DNA of 64,000 nt from Raphanus sativus (lineage: Eukaryota > Streptophyta > Magnoliopsida > Brassicales > Brassicaceae): NCBI RefSeq assembly GCF_000801105.2, contig NC_079518.1:16844800-16908799 (forward strand). Direction: 5' to 3'. The number at the start of each line of letters is the position of its first letter. Positions within the stretch are counted from its first letter, which is position 1. Both the position numbers and the translations under genes were made by a program. Below are positions 48,801 through 57,620 of the stretch, in pieces. The notes beneath the pieces were generated by a model. It did no database searches, was not told the DNA's origin, and worked only from the letters and a program-made list of their open reading frames with translations.

Positions 48801-50467
48801 CTTCAATTTGATATATTATACGTCTTCTGGATCCTTACGGTTTGAGAGAACGAACGGTTTGAAGTCGTCGAATGAGTTTTAGAATTTCAGAGTTTTAGGT
48901 CACTTGACGGCGCGTCTTAGAATAGAGCGTGAGGGCGCGTCCGGAGTCAGATAGAGGCGAGGCCGACGGCGTTGGATTCGTCTCGTCAAGTGATTTAATT
49001 TGATATATTACTCGTCGTCTGGTTCCTCATGGTTGAAGAGATCGATAGATTTGAAGTTGCGCCGAAATTAGGGTTTTTAGGGTTACTGGCGGCGCGTATT
49101 GAAATAGAGCGTGAGGGGGCGTCTGAGATCAGATTGACACGAGGTTTACGGCGTTGGTTTGGTTTCGTCGAGAGCTTCGATTTGATATATGGCTCGTCGT
49201 CTGGATCCTTACGGTTGGAGAAATAGAGCGATTTTAAGATGCGCCGTTTTTAGAGTTTTTGGTGGTTTTGGGTAGCTCGGATTTTAGAGAACGTATCGTG
49301 CTGATAACGTGTTGTGAAACTAAATGGGGAAACGTGTTTCTATTATTAATCTCGACCAGGGGTCTTACATATATATATACATCAGGTCGTGTTTATCCTA
49401 AGTGGATAAGTACAACAGTCGATAAGCATTATCTCCTGCGGTCGGTACGGTCCTGGTCGGTCCGGTTATGTCGATCACAATCTGGTACATAACAGAATAT
49501 ATTTCTAAGTCATTTTTGAGATGTAATACAAATGATTTCAAATTTCAGTTTGAATACAATTTCTATCTCTTTGACTGTGTATTTTCACCCTTTTTCACTG
49601 TATTTTGTTCACTTTCTCGAGAAAATTTCGTTCTACCTTGCAACCAAGAGAACAGAATCTGAAGAAATCAACGAGGCTGCGATAACAGACTTGGCAGGTG
49701 TTGACAACACCTTTACCTGGTCGAGGCTGAGGTCTCTCGTTCAAGAAGACAACCTTAGCACTGTTAATCACATATGTCTGAACTCCTGTTATGTCCAGAA
49801 ATTTCTGAATTTCCGATACTCTTATCACATCGTGATATGATGATCTCCTTATCTGTAAGTTTAATCAACATAGAAATGTCAGAATCACCAAAGATGATCT
49901 GTTTTTTCTCTTTCTCTCACAGTAAAAGAACGTTCAAACTTTATGGTTTCAAAGAAAGTAAAATAAATAGGAACCTGAATGGGGTGATGATCCTTGTGGA
50001 AAGAGAGGCAGAGAGAACAAAGAGGACCATTGGTACAGTCTAAACAGTACATATTACACTCACTCTTGTGTGAATCTGCGTGTAATTTGCATTGTACAAA
50101 GAACTTCTCTTGAAGCAGAGGTTTAAGCCATGGAGGCCAACTCTTGTTGGTTTCTTCTTCAGCTCCCTTTAATCAAAAATAATCTCAAGAGGATCAGAAA
50201 CAAACATACCAGAAAATAATCTTATTGGAACAGAGAACAATACATAATCAATTTGGGTGAAAAGATTCGAACTTATTAGAAAGAACCCATTTGGGCAAAA
50301 TAAGATTTATCAGAGCTGATAAAATGAGATTTCTTGGAGGAATTTGAAACGATCTCTGAAGTAAAGATGAAACAGAGCATTTATAACCAAATGAAGAAAA
50401 CCCATTTGAGGAAAACAAACTGAAACATTTCTATTTATGGACTACTATTATTATTATTTATTACCAT
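42839..50467 (-). CDS. PLATZ zinc-dependent transcription factor, 4 exons
   Basis: Coding exons 50467-50465 (ATG only), 50166-49975, 49852-49637 and 43087-42839 join with GT/AG borders, all phase 0, to give 219 residues. PLATZ proteins are plant-specific, zinc-dependent DNA-binding proteins usually described as repressors of A/T-rich sites. Residues about 20-65 hold the N-terminal cysteine/histidine domain ([32 protein letters not shown]); residues 66-137 hold the second conserved block ([25 protein letters not shown]). The last exon carries the family-typical [14 protein letters not shown] tail. The third intron is 6549 bp because a 5849 bp Copia-type element sits in it, in the same orientation as the gene. 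From memory the Arabidopsis neighbour of the COX6b-like gene is a PLATZ gene (At1g32700). Coding sequence is intact; expression may be affected by the insertion. Confidence 0.9.
43646..43830 (-). repeat. 3' LTR of the Copia-type element
   Basis: 185 bp, identical to 49310-49494. It is adjacent to the polypurine tract at 43831-43839 (plus strand CTCCCCCTT). Confidence 0.95.
45900..46140 (-). pseudogene. Copia pol remnant (integrase C-terminal region)
   Basis: Minus-strand translation in two frames gives pieces of the conserved Copia motif around GIYVGYE followed by [16 protein letters not shown]. Frame changes and stops show that the polyprotein is not expressed as a whole. Confidence 0.6.
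47930..48100. repeat. Short tandem repeat (GAAACTTTCTATAAATG type)
   Basis: About eight imperfect units of AAACTTTCTA(T/A)AAATGG alternate with ATTTTCGAAACTTTCTA inside the Copia-type element. Noncoding; a T-run at 48147-48167 follows. Confidence 0.8.
48695..49265. repeat. Three tandem leader repeats of about 185 bp
   Basis: The segment around GACGGCGCG...GAGCGTGAGGGCGCG recurs with starts near 48714, 48906 and 49088 (periods 192 and 182), each followed by a TTTGATATAT(T)A...CGTCTGG block; a partial fourth copy starts near 49240. It lies between the 5' LTR and the pol remnants, so it is in the element's leader. Confidence 0.8.
49310..49494 (-). repeat. 5' LTR of the Copia-type element
   Basis: 185 bp, identical to 43646-43830, followed on its right by the GAATA target duplication. 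Lies about 140 bp inside the PLATZ intron from its donor at 49636, in gene-sense orientation. Confidence 0.95.
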
Positions 50468-50660
50468 GATTTCTCTGACAATAGCTTGTTGATTCTCTTC
50501 GATCGCCAGTTTTTAGTGAGAGAAACAGAAGGAGAGAGAGTTGAGGAAACAGAGCAGAGGTGAGAGAGAGAGAAGAGCGTGTAGAAACAAATACTAAGAG
50601 GCGTTCTTATCCGCAGAAAAGTCGACTACTACCGAACCTAAAACCGAAGCTGAGATATTG

Positions 50661-50669
50661 CTTTTTATA
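50661..50669 (-). promoter_or_regulatory. TATA box of the PLATZ gene
   Basis: TATAAAAAG on the minus strand, about 195 bases upstream of the ATG at 50467, followed by a CT-rich leader (50515-50580) typical of plant 5' UTRs. It implies a transcription start near 50635. Confidence 0.6.
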
Positions 50670-50984
50670 CGGAGGCTTCAAAGAACCGAAACCACCCTCC
50701 CTCTTTCCTTAGTTTTCTACTTTCTTCTTTTTACATTTACTATTGTTACATGTATTTCCACTAAAAAGATCTTGTTCACTGGTATCTAATAATCGAATTT
50801 CAAGTTGTGTAATCTTACACACTTTTTAATGTAGATTTTTACTTCAATATTTTAATTAATTAATTTGTAATATATAAATATATCTATCTATACTAATAAA
50901 AAGAATCATCTCTATTCTCTTCATACAAAGCGTCACATCGGCGTTGTACAAGAAAGAAGAGTTCGCAATGTCAGACTGTTCACT

Positions 50985-51350
50985 TGATAGGATACAAGAC
51001 GCTGCTGTGCAAGATGATGATGAGGTGGCACTAAGGAGAACATCAAGGCCACGTAAGCTCAACAGAAAATATTGGCACAACTAAAGAATCTTTGCAAGTT
51101 ATTTGTGTTTCAATAAGAGAACGAGTCTACGCACAACGTTCTCCACTTTTCCATATTCCTGCAATGTAGGAGTCAATGACTTCACTTTCCATTTCTTGTA
51201 ATTTGCTTCTTGTAATCTCTATTTAAGAAAATGAAAAAAGACAAAAAGAGGTAGACTTTCTACCCAAAAGAAAACGTGTGTTGTTGTGTGTGTTCTCTTG
51301 TGTTTATGTTTCTAGATCAACATTGATATCTTTTGGCAAGGGACCTATCA
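50985..51350 (+). repeat. LTR A of the dimer
   Basis: 366 bp; differs from the others mainly by one extra A in an A-run near 51230. Confidence 0.9.
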
Positions 51351-51853
51351 ATGGTATCAGAGCATGTTTTGTTTTTGATCCGGACCACTTTGTGGTATCA
51401 AAAACTTTATATTTTTCAACTTCCTTGTTATCGGTATTCTTCATGAATCAACGGTTATCAAGAATCCTCGACGAACGGCCATTCTTCAGAATCAACGGTC
51501 ATCGAGTCTATCCAGCGATTTTTTCTTTTCACCATTCTTTTCGGGTTTGTTGATCAAGTTCAACATCCTTTCTTTTTTATGGATTAAAATCTGTAATTCT
51601 TCCATTATTTTTCAGTTTTCTAAAAAAAAAAAAAAGAATTTGGCTTTTAACAAGTCAGAGTATGATTTTTTGTTTGGCTATTCTTTGAATCAACAAACAT
51701 AGAATATCTCGTTTGTTTTGTTTATAAAAAAAACAAAAAAAAAAAGAAATGTTTTTCAATAGTGAAACATCGAAATAGCTTGGTCTTGGTTTTAAGTTTT
51801 CCTCAGTTTCAAGTGAACCTTGAGGACAAGGTTCTATTGGAGAGCGGGAGTAT

Positions 51854-52585
51854 TGATAGGATACAAGACGCTGCTGTGCAAGATGATGATGAGGTGGCAC
51901 TAAGGAGAACATCAAGGCCACGTAAGCTCAACAGAAAATATTGGCACAACTAAAGAATCTTTGCAAGTTATTTGTGTTTCAATAAGAGAACGAGTCTACG
52001 CACAACGTTCTCCACTTTTCCATATTCCTGCAATGTAGGAGTCAATGACTTCACTTTCCATTTCTTGTAATTTGCTTCTTGTAATCTCTATTTAAGAAAA
52101 TGAAAAAGACAAAAAGAGGTAGACTTTCTACCCAAAAGAAAACGTGTGTTGTTGTGTGTGTTCTCTTGTGTTTATGTTTCTAGATCAACATTGATATCTT
52201 TTGGCAAGGGACCTATCAATTGATAGGATACAAGACGCTGCTGTGCATAATGATGATGAGGTGGCACTAAGGAGAACATCAAGGCCACGTAAGCTCAACA
52301 GAAAATATTGGCACAACTAAAGAATCTTTGCAAGTTATTTGTGTTTCAATAAGAGAACGAGTCTACGCACAACGTTCTCCACTTTTCCATATTCCTGCAA
52401 TGTAGGAGTCAATGACTTCACTTTCCATTTCTTGTAATTTGCTTCTTGTAATCTCTATTTAAGAAAATGAAAAAGACAAAAAGAGGTAGACTTTCTACCC
52501 AAAAGAAAACGTGTGTTGTTGTGTGTGTTCTCTTGTGTTTATGTTTCTAGATCAACATTGATATCTTTTGGCAAGGGACCTATCA
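51854..52585 (+). repeat. LTR B and LTR C, joined by AT
   Basis: LTR B 51854-52218 and LTR C 52221-52585 are tandem with only AT (52219-52220) between. LTR C has GCATAATG where the others have GCAAGATG near its 5' end. Confidence 0.92.
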
Positions 52586-53086
52586 ATGGTATCAGAGAAT
52601 GTTTTGTTTTTGATCCGGACCACTTTGTGGTATCAAAAACTTTATATTTTTCAACTTCCTTGTTATCGGTATTCTTCATGAATCAACGGTTATCAAGAAT
52701 CCTCGACGAACGGCCATTCTTCAGAATCAACGGTCATCGAGTCTATCCAGCGATTTTTTCTTTTCACCATTCTTTTCGGGTTTGTTGATCAAGTTCAACA
52801 TCCTTTCTTTTTTATGGATTAAAATCTGTAATTCTTCCATTATTTTTCAGTTTTCTAAAAAAAAAAAAAAGAATTTGGCTTTTAACAAGTCAGAGTATGA
52901 TTTTTTGTTTGGCTATTCTTTGAATCAACAAACATAGAATATCTCGTTTGTTTTGTTTATAAAAAAAACAAAAAAAAAGAAATGTTTTTCAATAGTGAAA
53001 CATCGAAATAGCTTGGTCTTGGTTTTAAGTTTTCCTCAGTTTCAAGTGAACCTTGAGGACAAGGTTCTATTGGAGAGCGGGAGTAT

Positions 53087-53451
53087 TGATAGGATACAAG
53101 ACGCTGCTGTGCAAGATGATGATGAGGTGGCACTAAGGAGAACATCAAGGCCACGTAAGCTCAACAGAAAATATTGGCACAACTAAAGAATCTTTGCAAG
53201 TTATTTGTGTTTCAATAAGAGAACGAGTCTACGCACAACGTTCTCCACTTTTCCATATTCCTGCAATGTAGGAGTCAATGACTTCACTTTCCATTTCTTG
53301 TAATTTGCTTCTTGTAATCTCTATTTAAGAAAATGAAAAAGACAAAAAGAGGTAGACTTTCTACCCAAAAGAAAACGTGTGTTGTTGTGTGTGTTCTCTT
53401 GTGTTTATGTTTCTAGATCAACATTGATATCTTTTGGCAAGGGACCTATCA
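53087..53451 (+). repeat. LTR D of the dimer
   Basis: 365 bp; followed immediately by the right target duplication TCACT. Confidence 0.92.
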
Positions 53452-53579
53452 TCACTCCTACGTTTTGCTTTATTACGGTATATATATTTTTGGGCTTTCT
53501 ATATATTGATTTGTGTGGATTTTGTATAATAGTTATATTTGGGCCCTCAGTTAATATGGCACAAAATTAGACGTAGAAA

Positions 53580-54260
53580 TGTTGGGCTTTTCAAACCCAT
53601 GTCCAACTCTCTATTGTCCGATTAGTACGATATTGTCCACTTTGGGCCCGAAGGCAAAGCCCACATGGATTTGTTTCTGGAACTCCTTCCCAAAAGGCCT
53701 CGTACTAATCAGAGTTGGACATCTCTTTATATACTAGACATTATTTGTTTAAACTTCCAATGTGGGACTTTATTTGCATTCACAACAAACCTCCTCTCAA
53801 ACCAAGTACCACATGAACCCTTGGTTTTTCAACCTCCAAAGAAACCTGGCACACCTCTTGTACCGCCGTAATCACCAACGGGCCTCTTCACCTAACCCTT
53901 GTTACACCATTAAGATTTATCCACCTAACCCTTACTGCACCATTAGGACATTCACCACCTAATCCTTGCAGTACCGTTAAGTATATCCACCTAATCTTGT
54001 ATCGTCGTTAGGGAGAGACTTTCGATACAAGTCTCCGACACCACTTATTCGCGAAGTTATATTGAGGATTCTTCTCCCACAACCGAAGTTCCCGGGATCT
54101 TTGACTGGCCTCTGCTACGCACCTCGCCCTTCCCATCGAAGTGGAGGCTCTTCGAACTTGAAGGGTATTTTGGTCTTCTTGCAGATGTTCGTCATCCCGG
54201 CTCTGATACCAATTGTTGGGCTTTTCCAAGCCCATGTCCAACTCTCTATTGTCCGATTAG
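53580..54260 (-). mobile_element. Small LTR element (TRIM-like) with truncated 5' LTR
   Basis: On the minus strand, an LTR end (…GCCCAACA) at 54260-54214 is followed by AT and a perfect initiator-tRNA primer site TGGTATCAGAGC (54211-54200). The same LTR end recurs at 53626-53580 as the terminus of the downstream LTR (TTGGGCTTTT with CCCATGTCCAACTCTC on the plus strand at both places). There is no coding capacity in about 0.5 kb of interior. The 5' LTR is cut at 54260, exactly where Copia integrase sequence begins. Confidence 0.65.
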
Positions 54261-56114
54261 AACGCATGAACCGTACGATCATGGAGAAGGTTAGGTGTAT
54301 GTTGACAGAGGCAGGCTTAGAGCAGAAGTTCTGGGCGGAAGCGGCTTCTACAGCTGTCTACTTAATCAACCGATCTCCTAGTACAGCTATTAATTTCAAG
54401 CTACCAGAAGAGGTGTGGTCAGGAACAAGAGTTGACCTAAGCCACCTAAGAAGGTTCGGATGTACCGCTTACGTACACGTGACTCAAGCCAAAACCAGTC
54501 CAAGAGCGATGAAAGGAGTTTTCATGGGATATCCAACGGGGACTAAGGGTTATCGAGTCTGGTTACCAGAAGAATTAAGATGTACGGTAAGCAGGAACGT
54601 GATCTTCAACGAAGAAGAGATGGATTCGTTGGAGAAAAATCAGACTTGGAAGCTGGTTGAAAAACCAGAGAAAAAGAAAATTATTGGCAGCAAGTGGGTT
54701 TTCAAGTTGAAAGAAGGCATTCCGGGAGTCGAGAAGCCGAGATACAAAGCTAGGTTAGTAGCTAAAGGGTTTTCACAAGTCGAGGGGATTGATTACACGG
54801 AGGTGTTTGCACCAGTGGTGAAGCACGTGTCAATCAGAATTATGCTGTCACTTGTTGCAAATTATGATCTTGATTTGGAACAACTAGACGTGAAAACGGC
54901 TTTCTTATACGGTACGTTGGACGAAGAGATTTATATGGCACAGCCAGAAGGGTTCGTCGAGAAGGGAAAAGAAGATCAAGTTTGTCTCCTGTTAAAATCC
55001 CTTTACGGATTAAAACAGTCACCAAGACAATGGAATAGGAGATTTGATAGTTTCATGAAGGAACAAGGCTTCTACAGGAGTGCTTACGATCCTTGCGTCT
55101 ACATGAAAGGTTCAGATTTATCTCATATGGTTTATCTCTTGATTTATGTCGATGACATGCTAATAGCGTCTAAGGATTCTAAGGAGATTAAAAGAATCAA
55201 AGATAGCTTGAAGAGAGAGTTTGAGATGAAGGACCTTGGAGCAGCTTCAAGAATACTTGGGATGGATATAATTAGAGATCGGGCCAAAGGAACTCTAAGG
55301 CTATCGCAGGGAAAGTATTTGCAGAAGGTGCTGGAGACTTTTAACATGGTCGAGAGCAAGGCGGTGGTTACACCTATTGGACCACAGTTTAAGCTCAAGA
55401 GTTTGACGAAGGAAGAAGAGTACGAGGAAACGAGGTTCATGAACGTGATACCATACGCATCAGCCGTTGGGAGTTTAATGTATGCGATGGTGGGTTCTAG
55501 ACCTGACTTATGCTTCGCAGTGGGCTTGATCAGCCGATACATGAGCAAGCCAGGAAGACAACATTGGGAAGCTGTTAATTAAGTGGGTGATGAGATACCT
55601 TAAAGGAGCTCTAGGTTCAGACCTAATGTTTACTAAAGGAGAAGACTTTAAGGTGCAAGGATTTTGTGACGCGGACTATGCGACCGATTTGGATAGAAGG
55701 AGATCCGTTACCGGATATGTATTTCAAGTCGGAGGCAACACAATAAGCTGGAGATCTGGTCTCCAACATATCGTAGCTCTATCAACGACAGAATCGGAGT
55801 ACATGGCTTTAGCCGAAGCTTTCAAAGAGGCATTATGGCTTAAGGGTTTTGTTAGTGAATTGGGGTTCAAGCAAGATGATGTGAGAGTGTTTTCAGATTC
55901 TCAAAGTGCTATACACCTAGCTAAGAATGGCGGGTTCCATGAAAGGACTAAGCATATAGACACTAAACTACACTTTATGAGAGACGTAATTGAGGCTGGC
56001 GACGTTACGGTTCACAAGATTCACACATCTATCAACCCGGCAGATTTCCTAACTAAGTGTGTACCTGGACAGAAGTTCGAGACATGCTTGGAGATCCTCA
56101 AGGTTCTGCCTTAG
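54261..56114 (+). pseudogene. Copia pol fragment: integrase tail, reverse transcriptase, RNase H; one frameshift
   Basis: Frame 1 (to 55582) runs from the integrase tail (MNRTIMEKVRCMLTEAGL, FGCTAYVHV) directly into the reverse transcriptase (SLEKNQTWKLV, GSKWVFKLK, LDVKTAFLYG, LYGLKQSPRQWN, catalytic YVDDM near 55147). Frame 2 (55587-56114) holds RNase H (DADYATDLDRRRSVTGYVF, LSTTESEYMALAEA, HIDTKLHFMRD). The two are separated by an extra TTAA at 55574-55581, which makes a stop in place of the expected Ala-Val-Lys-Trp reading. The usual linker of roughly 150 residues between integrase and RT is missing in frame. Gag, protease, most of integrase and the 5' LTR are absent. Confidence 0.9.
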
Positions 56115-57149
56115 TAGGTCTCGTGTGGCTGCAGGTGACAAGGCTGTCGACTCGTTCACCTCGCGGAAAAGGCCACAAAATAAAATATCAGTTTCAGGAA
56201 AAGCAAACTGATGGTTTCGACAGGGATTTATAAAGCTTGATAAAGGATGAGTTCAGAAGTTTACTTTTGAAGAATAATGGTTGTAGACAAGAGTTGTCTA
56301 TACGAAGAGTCTGCAGAAATAATTCAAGAAATACTAGTTAAAGAATTATTATGTGGAAAGATGAAGCTTCAAACAGAAGCAAACAAGTCGTTAAATACAA
56401 AATCAGATGTTGTACCTGAAGGAGTACGTGTGGCAGCAAGCAAAGCTGGAAGCAAATAAACAAGGAAAGGTTATTGTTTATATGGTTAAGCTCTTAATAG
56501 AATTGGTATTAAAATTTTATTTGGATACCTAAGGGAGCTAAGGTGGTGAAGAGACATCGACATCACGAAGCTGAAAGTCAACAAGTAGATTTGTTAAAAC
56601 AAATCAAAAGGGTCCAAAGAGCTAAATAAAGACACGTATTATGGAAGCAAAAGAAGTCAAAGTGAAAGGAGATACCTTTGGACTTTGACAAGTCTGGTTT
56701 TGGTTTTTAACGGCGGCGTGAGGTGAGCAAGAGGAATTTTGTCACCGGTGAATCACGAAGTCAAGGTGTTGCTGGATTCATCAAGGGACAAGCTGAAAAT
56801 TGAAATCAAAGGTCAAGTTTTTGTTCGATGTCTAAGGAAGAAGACAAGGAAGAACAAAGGGAACCTGAGATATCTATGGCGGAAGCGGTGAGAGCTGACG
56901 TCGGTGAAGACGAACGACGGCGAAGTCGTGGTCGTGTTTGGTTCACAGGGAATCGAAGAGAGGAAGAGAGGAATCAACAGGGGCGAGAGAGAGAAGCGAG
57001 GATCGGAGATAGCATGCAACTCCGGTGAAGCGGCGTCGAGGAACGGTCATCGGAGAAGACGGTGAGATCGTCGAAGTTTCTGGTCGCCAAAGGAAGAATA
57101 AGAGAGACGGAGAAATCTATGAAATGTCCCAAAGAGTCAAGGTGGAGAA
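56115..57149 (+). other. 3' noncoding region of the Copia fragment
   Basis: About 1 kb between the pol stop and the inferred 3' LTR. Short frames (56277-56459; 56828-57028) are charged but match no family I know. It ends in AAGGTGGAGAA, a plausible polypurine tract. Confidence 0.5.
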
Positions 57150-57620
57150 TGTGAGGCTTTGGTGCCTCTTGGGCCATCTGATGGGCTTATCATGGGCTTC
57201 GGTTTTGGACCTAAAACAAGACATCAAGATATTAGTCTAAAAAGGAAAGTATTTCCTTTTAGTTCTAGGATCAAAACGTTTTTCCTTTTTTTTTTCTATC
57301 TAGGAGAACCTATGATCTACTTGTATAAATAGGGGTCTCATCTTTTCTTGTTAGACACAACATAGAAACAATAATCTCTCATAGAACACGCAACTAGTGC
57401 GAGGCTTGTAATCTTTTCGATTCATAGTGATATTGAGTTTGCTCCGGTTCGGAGAAGAACTCGCCAAACATATCGGTTCCGTGTTTTGATTCGTTTATTA
57501 CAAGAAGAAGCCAAGGTCGTTTCTCTACAAGAAAACGTTTCTGTATCGTCTTCCACACCGACCTTTAAACTTTAATCACAGTTTATTCGTCGTACACCAG
57601 ATCTTTGTAACGGATTCACC
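57150..57620 (+). repeat. Probable 3' LTR of the Copia fragment
   Basis: Starts TGTGAGGC right after the purine tract and contains a TATAAATA box (57324-57331) and CT-rich downstream DNA as in plant Copia LTRs. There is no second LTR in the window for comparison, so the right end is approximate. Confidence 0.5.

Larger units (their letters stand above)
43646..49494 (-). mobile_element. Copia-type LTR retrotransposon, coding-dead, 5849 bp
   Basis: Two 185 bp LTRs (43646-43830 and 49310-49494) are identical base for base, start TG and end CA on either strand, and are flanked by the 5 bp duplication GAATA (43641-43645 and 49495-49499). A polypurine tract (AAGGGGGAG on the minus strand) abuts the left LTR, so the element runs on the minus strand. 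The primer-site position reads GTTATCAGCACGA instead of the common TGGTATCAGAGC. The interior has no long frame, only pol remnants such as GIYVGYE with [16 protein letters not shown] near 45950-46080. Identical LTRs mean recent insertion; the dead interior implies mobilisation in trans. Confidence 0.93.
50985..53451 (+). mobile_element. Head-to-tail dimer of a small non-autonomous LTR element, 4 LTRs
   Basis: Order: LTR A 50985-51350, internal 51351-51853, LTR B 51854-52218, two bases AT, LTR C 52221-52585, internal 52586-53086, LTR D 53087-53451. LTRs start TGATAGGATACAAG and end GGGACCTATCA and are 365-366 bp. The internal parts (503 and 501 bp) start with the initiator-tRNA primer site (TGGTATCAGAGC at 51352; one mismatch, TGGTATCAGAGA, at 52587) and end with a purine-rich tract (GGAGAGCGGGAG). 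The whole block is flanked by TCACT at 50980-50984 and 53452-53456. The last part of each internal region (VNLEDKVLLESGSID) resembles the end of a gypsy-type Pol, so it is a deletion derivative without gag or pol. Confidence 0.92.

Noticed and set aside
51278..52788. Open frames within the LTR dimer (51278-51553, 52513-52788, and the short RIQDAAVQDDDEVALRR frames)
   Set aside because: They duplicate exactly with the LTRs and leader; only the VNLEDKVLLESGSID stretch looks like a Pol end, and no start or full protein exists.
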